Source: Angomonas deanei (Eukaryota > Euglenozoa > Kinetoplastea > Trypanosomatida > Trypanosomatidae). Taken from it: a stretch of 64,000 nucleotides of DNA. Location of the stretch: NCBI GenBank assembly GCA_903995115.1, contig LR877167.1, positions 372,001 through 436,000 on the forward strand, written 5' to 3'. The position numbers and the translations under genes are program-made. Below, in pieces: positions 35,860 through 45,501 of this stretch; the stretch's first letter is position 1, and each line of letters starts with the position of its first letter. Under the pieces are notes generated by a model. That model had not been told where the DNA came from. It made no database searches and worked only from the letters and a program-made list of their open reading frames with translations.

Positions 35860-36201
35860 GGTGAACCAACTCTAATGGAGATATTTGAATTAGTACTACA
35901 GAGAAATGCACGTATGGCGTGGGGAGAGAACAGATTTTTTTTTTTTTTAAAGCATGGTTATTGAAATATCCGTTCGCGAGTACAACACATTCAAAGATGC
36001 ACTGAAACCCCAAATAATGATCGGCACGTAAGTGTCAATGATTAGTAAGTACATAACATATAATAAATACATTTCAATAGAATTTTCAGCCTTGACCAAT
36101 GAAAAGATGTATCTTTTTTATTTCATTATTCTAGCTTAAGCAAAAAAAAAAAAAAAAAATCTTATTTTTACACGTTTAGTGGCTTCTATGTACATCAAAT
36201 A

Positions 36202-38957
36202 TTATTTCGCGTCGAGTATCTCTTGCCACTTCGCCCGGTTACTGGCTATATTGTCCACGCACCATTGCATGTCCTTGAAAATAATACTCACGATTTCCTT
36301 GAAAAACTTACCCGCCACAAAATCAATGAACCCAATCTGGCCTTTGGCAAGTTCATTGTTTTGACTACGGTCGAACATGGGGAGTACCTCAATGCCCTTG
36401 GCCTTTTCCATGTCTCCCTGTCGGTAAAACTCTTCCGTCACCGCGGACGCCCAGAGACGGGACATGTCAAACGGCTTTGTGACGTTGGAAACATCGGCCG
36501 CCTTGATCATAGTCTCCATCACCTTTCGCCTGTGTACTACATCCTCCTTATTATAAGAATCCGTGATCTCCATAAAGTCCTTCAACAGCTCACCGTGACG
36601 GGCCATATCGGTCGCCAGCACACAGTCAATCATGCAGCGGTACGCATTGGTAATATCATCGCCCTTTAATCCTTCAAAGATATCGGAATCAGGGTTTGAC
36701 AGTATCTCAATCGCAAGGTTGCAGTGGTGCACCTCCAGCACGGAGTTGTTGCCGCTGGCGCTGGACAGAATACCAAGCGGAGAGTCCGTCTTCAGGTAGA
36801 AACTGTTGTTGACACCCATGTGGTCGAGATCGTGCACCAGGGCCGTCGCGAGCAGCGTGAAGCACTCCAGCTCCGTCAGCAGCTCAGAGACCTTTCCCAC
36901 ATACAGGAATGTATGCAGCGTCTGGCACACGTCGACGACGTGGAAGAAGTTGTGATAGGGGACAAACCTGTACTTCTTGCGACACTGCAACACAAAGTTG
37001 AGCAGCGTCTGGTCTCTGCAGCCGAACTTCTGGGGCAGGCCAGTGCTAAGGAGCAGCTTGTATACCGCCGCCGCTGCCGCATCGAGCGGTGTCGGATACT
37101 TCTCCCGGATATCAAACAGATTAAACTCAAGTGACGTGAGGTCGTACTGGTCGATACCCTCGACGCTCAGTACAGTATTCTTTTCTTCTTCTGTGATGGA
37201 AACCAGTTTAACTTTAGCGTTCTTTGTAGACGCAATATTGCTTCTGTACTCGTTGAGTTCCATAGCTTCCTTACCAGCGTTGACGGCAAACTCAAGCAAG
37301 TGGGAGTTGTTAATCGAAATACCCGCAAACAGGGAGAACACCTTGAAGGTATCTTGGTCCTGCTTTGTAAACTTTCCCACCTTACCGTTTTCTTCCAGCT
37401 TGTTAACGAGCTGAACCACGGCAAGGACCTCGCCGTTGAGGATGATCGGCTCGCACAGTATCGACTGTGTCCGGTAGCCGAGTTGCTTGTCGACGGAGCT
37501 GTTGAACCTAGAATCCTTGTACGCATCCTGGATGTTCTCGCCAATACCGGAGGCTGCCACCGTACCAGCAATACCCTGACCCGATGGGAACCGGATTTCC
37601 CCACCGGCGACGCTGTCAGCCATGCGACTGTACAGCTCGTTTCTCTCCTTGTCGAGAAGGAAGAGGGAGGAGCGGTCGGCATTCAACAGCTTCTTCGCGC
37701 CGTGGAGGACGTGACGCACAATGCCGTTGACGTCGCGGATATCGGTGTTGGAAAGCAGAGTGACCACATCGAGAATTGCATCGCTTTTGCGTTTCTCCCC
37801 GAGCAGATTGTCGTTGATGCGGCAGTTGCGGAGGGAGGCAGCGGCGAACATGGAGAACGTTTCAAACAGCTCCTCGTCGCGCTTACCAAACGTGCGCGGA
37901 AGATGCAGTCCGGTCTCCGTGACCATGTCAAGCTTGTTGATCAGCTGTGCCACGGCAACGATGGTACCCTCATAGCGCACCGGAAGGCACAGTATCGTTT
38001 TGGTCCGGTAGCCGGTTGCCTTGTCCACGTCACGGTTGAATCGCTCGTCTTCGTACGCGTTGGGGATGTTCACCACATCGCCCGTGCGCGCCACGTAACC
38101 CGCGATACCGGTCCCGGTGGGTATACTGACAATATTACCGTCCTCGAAGTGGGCCTCCAACGTGTTCTCGTCCTTGATGATGAACATACTGCAACGGTCG
38201 CTCTCGGTCAGGGCCTTGGCGGTGTTCATGATGGACTGAATGAGCACGTTCTCATCAAGGGCATCGCGGGCTAAGCGCGTCGCCATCGACAACATTGCCT
38301 CCGCCTTCTTGGTTTCGTAGTGAATCGTCTCTCCTTCAATGCAGTTGCGTAAAGCGACACTGGCCACCTTGAGGATAGCCTCCAGGTAGGCTCTGTCGGT
38401 GAGATCCACTCGCCCTCCGGGAGCCTCTACGGAGCCTACAAAGTCGCCATCGGAGACGAGAGGAATATAGAGCGTGTTAGCAATAGTGTACATCACAGTG
38501 GCAGAAAAGGATTTCCCTAAGGCTGTTGAATCATCAAGGGGAGCCGCCACGCCGTGTAGTGGGTCAAGCAATATGCGGTCATTCTTGCTCGCGTAGTATA
38601 CCCGAACGTCGGACGACAGAACAGTACCCAGCTCCTTGCTCAGGGCGCGAATGATATCCTTCAGGGAGGCGCGAACATTCACACATTTTTCGACCAGCTT
38701 TACTAGGTCTTCATTGGTGTCGCGCTGCTGCACTGGTGCCGCGGCTTCAGCCTCACTTTTTGGTGCTAAGTTGGGGACTCTGTTCTGAGTATTTCCAAGT
38801 AAGTTGGATACTTTGTTCTCTATTTTTTAAACGCATTTTGCTCCGCCTCCGAGAGAACAATTCCCGCGCGGTTGTAGCGGTTGAGAATAGACTCGCACAA
38901 AGTAAACGATTCCAACAAGTGCCTACTTCCCGAAAGATCACCAACGAAGTCAGTCAT
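36202..38957 (-). CDS. PDEB-type phosphodiesterase, copy 4, with an early frameshift
   Basis: From the ATG at 38957 the frame is interrupted after about 45 residues. The A run that encodes Lys-Lys-Ile in other copies is one base shorter here (plus-strand T at 38823-38828, six instead of seven), so the next codon is a stop. The remaining 843 codons, with both GAF domains and the catalytic domain, are open from about 38733 but have no suitable ATG. If real, this copy makes no full-length enzyme; if it is a homopolymer error, it is a normal consensus copy. Outside this run it matches copy 3. Confidence 0.85.
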
Positions 38958-39301
38958 GGTGAACCAACTCTAATGGAGATATTTGAATTAGTACTACAGA
39001 GAAATGCACGTATGGCGTGGGGAGAGAACAGATTTTTTTTTTTTTTTAAAGCATGGTTATTGAAATATCCGTTCGCGAGTACAACACATTCAAAGATGCA
39101 CTGAAACCCCAAATAATGATCGGCACGTAAGTGTCAATGATTAGTAAGTACATAACATATAATAAATACATTTCAATAGAATTTTCAGCCTTGACCAATG
39201 AAAAAGATGTATCTTTTTTATTTCATTATTCTAGCTTAAGCAAAAAAAAAAAAAAAAAATCTTATTTTTACACGTTTAGTGGCTTCTATGTACATCAAAT
39301 A

Positions 39302-42058
39302 TTATTTCGCGTCGAGTATCTCTTGCCACTTCGCCCGGTTACTGGCTATATTGTCCACGCACCATTGCATGTCCTTGAAAATAATACTCACGATTTCCTT
39401 GAAAAACTTACCCGCCACAAAATCAATGAACCCAATCTGGCCTTTGGCAAGTTCATTGTTTTGACTACGGTCGAACATGGGGAGTACCTCAATGCCCTTG
39501 GCCTTTTCCATGTCTCCCTGTCGGTAAAACTCTTCCGTCACCGCGGACGCCCAGAGACGGGACATGTCAAACGGCTTTGTGACGTTGGAAACATCGGCCG
39601 CCTTGATCATAGTCTCCATCACCTTTCGCCTGTGTACTACATCCTCCTTATTATAAGAATCCGTGATCTCCATAAAGTCCTTCAACAGCTCACCGTGACG
39701 GGCCATATCGGTCGCCAGCACACAGTCAATCATGCAGCGGTACGCATTGGTAATATCATCGCCCTTTAATCCTTCAAAGATATCGGAATCAGGGTTTGAC
39801 AGTATCTCAATCGCAAGGTTGCAGTGGTGCACCTCCAGCACGGAGTTGTTGCCGCTGGCGCTGGACAGAATACCAAGCGGAGAGTCCGTCTTCAGGTAGA
39901 AACTGTTGTTGACACCCATGTGGTCGAGATCGTGCACCAGGGCCGTCGCGAGCAGCGTGAAGCACTCCAGCTCCGTCAGCAGCTCAGAGACCTTTCCCAC
40001 ATACAGGAATGTATGCAGCGTCTGGCACACGTCGACGACGTGGAAGAAGTTGTGATAGGGGACAAACCTGTACTTCTTGCGACACTGCAACACAAAGTTG
40101 AGCAGCGTCTGGTCTCTGCAGCCGAACTTCTGGGGCAGGCCAGTGCTAAGGAGCAGCTTGTATACCGCCGCCGCTGCCGCATCGAGCGGTGTCGGATACT
40201 TCTCCCGGATATCAAACAGATTAAACTCAAGTGACGTGAGGTCGTACTGGTCGATACCCTCGACGCTCAGTACAGTATTCTTTTCTTCTTCTGTGATGGA
40301 AACCAGTTTAACTTTAGCGTTCTTTGTAGACGCAATATTGCTTCTGTACTCGTTGAGTTCCATAGCTTCCTTACCAGCGTTGACGGCAAACTCAAGCAAG
40401 TGGGAGTTGTTAATCGAAATACCCGCAAACAGGGAGAACACCTTGAAGGTATCTTGGTCCTGCTTTGTAAACTTTCCCACCTTACCGTTTTCTTCCAGCT
40501 TGTTAACGAGCTGAACCACGGCAAGGACCTCGCCGTTGAGGATGATCGGCTCGCACAGTATCGACTGTGTCCGGTAGCCGAGTTGCTTGTCGACGGAGCT
40601 GTTGAACCTAGAATCCTTGTACGCATCCTGGATGTTCTCGCCAATACCGGAGGCTGCCACCGTACCAGCAATACCCTGACCCGATGGGAACCGGATTTCC
40701 CCACCGGCGACGCTGTCAGCCATGCGACTGTACAGCTCGTTTCTCTCCTTGTCGAGAAGGAAGAGGGAGGAGCGGTCGGCATTCAACAGCTTCTTCGCGC
40801 CGTGGAGGACGTGACGCACAATGCCGTTGACGTCGCGGATATCGGTGTTGGAAAGCAGAGTGACCACATCGAGAATTGCATCGCTTTTGCGTTTCTCCCC
40901 GAGCAGATTGTCGTTGATGCGGCAGTTGCGGAGGGAGGCAGCGGCGAACATGGAGAACGTTTCAAACAGCTCCTCGTCGCGCTTACCAAACGTGCGCGGA
41001 AGATGCAGTCCGGTCTCCGTGACCATGTCAAGCTTGTTGATCAGCTGTGCCACGGCAACGATGGTACCCTCATAGCGCACCGGAAGGCACAGTATCGTTT
41101 TGGTCCGGTAGCCGGTTGCCTTGTCCACGTCACGGTTGAATCGCTCGTCTTCGTACGCGTTGGGGATGTTCACCACATCGCCCGTGCGCGCCACGTAACC
41201 CGCGATACCGGTCCCGGTGGGTATACTGACAATATTACCGTCCTCGAAGTGGGCCTCCAACGTGTTCTCGTCCTTGATGATGAACATACTGCAACGGTCG
41301 CTCTCGGTCAGGGCCTTGGCGGTGTTCATGATGGACTGAATGAGCACGTTCTCATCAAGGGCATCGCGGGCTAAGCGCGTCGCCATCGACAACATTGCCT
41401 CCGCCTTCTTGGTTTCGTAGTGAATCGTCTCTCCTTCAATGCAGTTGCGTAAAGCGACACTGGCCACCTTGAGGATAGCCTCCAGGTAGGCTCTGTCGGT
41501 GAGATCCACTCGCCCTCCGGGAGCCTCTACGGAGCCTACAAAGTCGCCATCGGAGACGAGAGGAATATAGAGCGTGTTAGCAATAGTGTACATCACAGTG
41601 GCAGAAAAGGATTTCCCTAAGGCTGTTGAATCATCAAGGGGAGCCGCCACGCCGTGTAGTGGGTCAAGCAATATGCGGTCATTCTTGCTCGCGTAGTATA
41701 CCCGAACGTCGGACGACAGAACAGTACCCAGCTCCTTGCTCAGGGCGCGAATGATATCCTTCAGGGAGGCGCGAACATTCACACATTTTTCGACCAGCTT
41801 TACTAGGTCTTCATTGGTGTCGCGCTGCTGCACTGGTGCCGCGGCTTCAGCCTCACTTTTTGGTGCTAAGTTGGGGACTCTGTTCTGAGTATTTCCAAGT
41901 AAGTTGGATACTTTGTTCTCTATTTTTTTAAACGCATTTTGCTCCGCCTCCGAGAGAACAATTCCCGCGCGGTTGTAGCGGTTGAGAATAGACTCGCACA
42001 AAGTAAACGATTCCAACAAGTGCCTACTTCCCGAAAGATCACCAACGAAGTCAGTCAT
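39302..42058 (-). CDS. PDEB-type phosphodiesterase, copy 5
   Basis: A protein of 918 residues, identical to the array consensus. The run that is short in copy 4 has the normal seven T here (near 41924-41930). The spacer to its left (38958-39301) carries the five-A form of the small A run. Confidence 0.94.
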   Translation of the reverse strand: MTDFVGDLSGSRHLLESFTLCESILNRYNRAGIVLSEAEQNAFKKIENKVSNLLGNTQNRVPNLAPKSEAEAAAPVQQRDTNEDLVKLVEKCVNVRASLKDIIRALSKELGTVLSSDVRVYYASKNDRILLDPLHGVAAPLDDSTALGKSFSATVMYTIANTLYIPLVSDGDFVGSVEAPGGRVDLTDRAYLEAILKVASVALRNCIEGETIHYETKKAEAMLSMATRLARDALDENVLIQSIMNTAKALTESDRCSMFIIKDENTLEAHFEDGNIVSIPTGTGIAGYVARTGDVVNIPNAYEDERFNRDVDKATGYRTKTILCLPVRYEGTIVAVAQLINKLDMVTETGLHLPRTFGKRDEELFETFSMFAAASLRNCRINDNLLGEKRKSDAILDVVTLLSNTDIRDVNGIVRHVLHGAKKLLNADRSSLFLLDKERNELYSRMADSVAGGEIRFPSGQGIAGTVAASGIGENIQDAYKDSRFNSSVDKQLGYRTQSILCEPIILNGEVLAVVQLVNKLEENGKVGKFTKQDQDTFKVFSLFAGISINNSHLLEFAVNAGKEAMELNEYRSNIASTKNAKVKLVSITEEEKNTVLSVEGIDQYDLTSLEFNLFDIREKYPTPLDAAAAAVYKLLLSTGLPQKFGCRDQTLLNFVLQCRKKYRFVPYHNFFHVVDVCQTLHTFLYVGKVSELLTELECFTLLATALVHDLDHMGVNNSFYLKTDSPLGILSSASGNNSVLEVHHCNLAIEILSNPDSDIFEGLKGDDITNAYRCMIDCVLATDMARHGELLKDFMEITDSYNKEDVVHRRKVMETMIKAADVSNVTKPFDMSRLWASAVTEEFYRQGDMEKAKGIEVLPMFDRSQNNELAKGQIGFIDFVAGKFFKEIVSIIFKDMQWCVDNIASNRAKWQEILDAK

Positions 42059-42401
42059 GGTGAACCAACTCTAATGGAGATATTTGAATTAGTACTACAG
42101 AGAAATGCACGTATGGCGTGGGGAGAGAACAGATTTTTTTTTTTTTTTAAAGCATGGTTATTGAAATATCCGTTCGCGAGTACAACACATTCAAAGATGC
42201 ACTGAAACCCCAAATAATGATCGGCACGTAAGTGTCAATGATTAGTAAGTACATAACATATAATAAATACATTTCAATAGAATTTTCAGCCTTGACCAAT
42301 GAAAAAGATGTATCTTTTTTATTTCATTATTCTAGCTTAAGCAAAAAAAAAAAAAAAAATCTTATTTTTACACGTTTAGTGGCTTCTATGTACATCAAAT
42401 A

Positions 42402-45158
42402 TTATTTCGCGTCGAGTATCTCTTGCCACTTCGCCCGGTTACTGGCTATATTGTCCACGCACCATTGCATGTCCTTGAAAATAATACTCACGATTTCCTT
42501 GAAAAACTTACCCGCCACAAAATCAATGAACCCAATCTGGCCTTTGGCAAGTTCATTGTTTTGACTACGGTCGAACATGGGGAGTACCTCAATGCCCTTG
42601 GCCTTTTCCATGTCTCCCTGTCGGTAAAACTCTTCCGTCACCGCGGACGCCCAGAGACGGGACATGTCAAACGGCTTTGTGACGTTGGAAACATCGGCCG
42701 CCTTGATCATAGTCTCCATCACCTTTCGCCTGTGTACTACATCCTCCTTATTATAAGAATCCGTGATCTCCATAAAGTCCTTCAACAGCTCACCGTGACG
42801 GGCCATATCGGTCGCCAGCACACAGTCAATCATGCAGCGGTACGCATTGGTAATATCATCGCCCTTTAATCCTTCAAAGATATCGGAATCAGGGTTTGAC
42901 AGTATCTCAATCGCAAGGTTGCAGTGGTGCACCTCCAGCACGGAGTTGTTGCCGCTGGCGCTGGACAGAATACCAAGCGGAGAGTCCGTCTTCAGGTAGA
43001 AACTGTTGTTGACACCCATGTGGTCGAGATCGTGCACCAGGGCCGTCGCGAGCAGCGTGAAGCACTCCAGCTCCGTCAGCAGCTCAGAGACCTTTCCCAC
43101 ATACAGGAATGTATGCAGCGTCTGGCACACGTCGACGACGTGGAAGAAGTTGTGATAGGGGACAAACCTGTACTTCTTGCGACACTGCAACACAAAGTTG
43201 AGCAGCGTCTGGTCTCTGCAGCCGAACTTCTGGGGCAGGCCAGTGCTAAGGAGCAGCTTGTATACCGCCGCCGCTGCCGCATCGAGCGGTGTCGGATACT
43301 TCTCCCGGATATCAAACAGATTAAACTCAAGTGACGTGAGGTCGTACTGGTCGATACCCTCGACGCTCAGTACAGTATTCTTTTCTTCTTCTGTGATGGA
43401 AACCAGTTTAACTTTAGCGTTCTTTGTAGACGCAATATTGCTTCTGTACTCGTTGAGTTCCATAGCTTCCTTACCAGCGTTGACGGCAAACTCAAGCAAG
43501 TGGGAGTTGTTAATCGAAATACCCGCAAACAGGGAGAACACCTTGAAGGTATCTTGGTCCTGCTTTGTAAACTTTCCCACCTTACCGTTTTCTTCCAGCT
43601 TGTTAACGAGCTGAACCACGGCAAGGACCTCGCCGTTGAGGATGATCGGCTCGCACAGTATCGACTGTGTCCGGTAGCCGAGTTGCTTGTCGACGGAGCT
43701 GTTGAACCTAGAATCCTTGTACGCATCCTGGATGTTCTCGCCAATACCGGAGGCTGCCACCGTACCAGCAATACCCTGACCCGATGGGAACCGGATTTCC
43801 CCACCGGCGACGCTGTCAGCCATGCGACTGTACAGCTCGTTTCTCTCCTTGTCGAGAAGGAAGAGGGAGGAGCGGTCGGCATTCAACAGCTTCTTCGCGC
43901 CGTGGAGGACGTGACGCACAATGCCGTTGACGTCGCGGATATCGGTGTTGGAAAGCAGAGTGACCACATCGAGAATTGCATCGCTTTTGCGTTTCTCCCC
44001 GAGCAGATTGTCGTTGATGCGGCAGTTGCGGAGGGAGGCAGCGGCGAACATGGAGAACGTTTCAAACAGCTCCTCGTCGCGCTTACCAAACGTGCGCGGA
44101 AGATGCAGTCCGGTCTCCGTGACCATGTCAAGCTTGTTGATCAGCTGTGCCACGGCAACGATGGTACCCTCATAGCGCACCGGAAGGCACAGTATCGTTT
44201 TGGTCCGGTAGCCGGTTGCCTTGTCCACGTCACGGTTGAATCGCTCGTCTTCGTACGCGTTGGGGATGTTCACCACATCGCCCGTGCGCGCCACGTAACC
44301 CGCGATACCGGTCCCGGTGGGTATACTGACAATATTACCGTCCTCGAAGTGGGCCTCCAACGTGTTCTCGTCCTTGATGATGAACATACTGCAACGGTCG
44401 CTCTCGGTCAGGGCCTTGGCGGTGTTCATGATGGACTGAATGAGCACGTTCTCATCAAGGGCATCGCGGGCTAAGCGCGTCGCCATCGACAACATTGCCT
44501 CCGCCTTCTTGGTTTCGTAGTGAATCGTCTCTCCTTCAATGCAGTTGCGTAAAGCGACACTGGCCACCTTGAGGATAGCCTCCAGGTAGGCTCTGTCGGT
44601 GAGATCCACTCGCCCTCCGGGAGCCTCTACGGAGCCTACAAAGTCGCCATCGGAGACGAGAGGAATATAGAGCGTGTTAGCAATAGTGTACATCACAGTG
44701 GCAGAAAAGGATTTCCCTAAGGCTGTTGAATCATCAAGGGGAGCCGCCACGCCGTGTAGTGGGTCAAGCAATATGCGGTCATTCTTGCTCGCGTAGTATA
44801 CCCGAACGTCGGACGACAGAACAGTACCCAGCTCCTTGCTCAGGGCGCGAATGATATCCTTCAGGGAGGCGCGAACATTCACACATTTTTCGACCAGCTT
44901 TACTAGGTCTTCATTGGTGTCGCGCTGCTGCACTGGTGCCGCGGCTTCAGCCTCACTTTTTGGTGCTAAGTTGGGGACTCTGTTCTGAGTATTTCCAAGT
45001 AAGTTGGATACTTTGTTCTCTATTTTTTTAAACGCATTTTGCTCCGCCTCCGAGAGAACAATTCCCGCGCGGTTGTAGCGGTTGAGAATAGACTCGCACA
45101 AAGTAAACGATTCCAACAAGTGCCTACTTCCCGAAAGATCACCAACGAAGTCAGTCAT
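42402..45158 (-). CDS. PDEB-type phosphodiesterase, copy 6
   Basis: A protein of 918 residues, identical to the array consensus, with both GAF domains and all catalytic residues. The spacer to its left has the five-A form and the spacer to its right (45159-45501) the four-A form. Confidence 0.94.
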   Translation of the reverse strand: MTDFVGDLSGSRHLLESFTLCESILNRYNRAGIVLSEAEQNAFKKIENKVSNLLGNTQNRVPNLAPKSEAEAAAPVQQRDTNEDLVKLVEKCVNVRASLKDIIRALSKELGTVLSSDVRVYYASKNDRILLDPLHGVAAPLDDSTALGKSFSATVMYTIANTLYIPLVSDGDFVGSVEAPGGRVDLTDRAYLEAILKVASVALRNCIEGETIHYETKKAEAMLSMATRLARDALDENVLIQSIMNTAKALTESDRCSMFIIKDENTLEAHFEDGNIVSIPTGTGIAGYVARTGDVVNIPNAYEDERFNRDVDKATGYRTKTILCLPVRYEGTIVAVAQLINKLDMVTETGLHLPRTFGKRDEELFETFSMFAAASLRNCRINDNLLGEKRKSDAILDVVTLLSNTDIRDVNGIVRHVLHGAKKLLNADRSSLFLLDKERNELYSRMADSVAGGEIRFPSGQGIAGTVAASGIGENIQDAYKDSRFNSSVDKQLGYRTQSILCEPIILNGEVLAVVQLVNKLEENGKVGKFTKQDQDTFKVFSLFAGISINNSHLLEFAVNAGKEAMELNEYRSNIASTKNAKVKLVSITEEEKNTVLSVEGIDQYDLTSLEFNLFDIREKYPTPLDAAAAAVYKLLLSTGLPQKFGCRDQTLLNFVLQCRKKYRFVPYHNFFHVVDVCQTLHTFLYVGKVSELLTELECFTLLATALVHDLDHMGVNNSFYLKTDSPLGILSSASGNNSVLEVHHCNLAIEILSNPDSDIFEGLKGDDITNAYRCMIDCVLATDMARHGELLKDFMEITDSYNKEDVVHRRKVMETMIKAADVSNVTKPFDMSRLWASAVTEEFYRQGDMEKAKGIEVLPMFDRSQNNELAKGQIGFIDFVAGKFFKEIVSIIFKDMQWCVDNIASNRAKWQEILDAK

Positions 45159-45501
45159 GGTGAACCAACTCTAATGGAGATATTTGAATTAGTACTACAG
45201 AGAAATGCACGTATGGCGTGGGGAGAGAACAGATTTTTTTTTTTTTTTAAAGCATGGTTATTGAAATATCCGTTCGCGAGTACAACACATTCAAAGATGC
45301 ACTGAAACCCCAAATAATGATCGGCACGTAAGTGTCAATGATTAGTAAGTACATAACATATAATAAATACATTTCAATAGAATTTTCAGCCTTGACCAAT
45401 GAAAAGATGTATCTTTTTTATTTCATTATTCTAGCTTAAGCAAAAAAAAAAAAAAAAAATCTTATTTTTACACGTTTAGTGGCTTCTATGTACATCAAAT
45501 A

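Noticed and set aside
36202-38733. A separate shorter PDEB isoform starting near 38733
   Set aside because: The apparent start is a GTG codon inside the gene; the copy is a frame-shifted member of the array.
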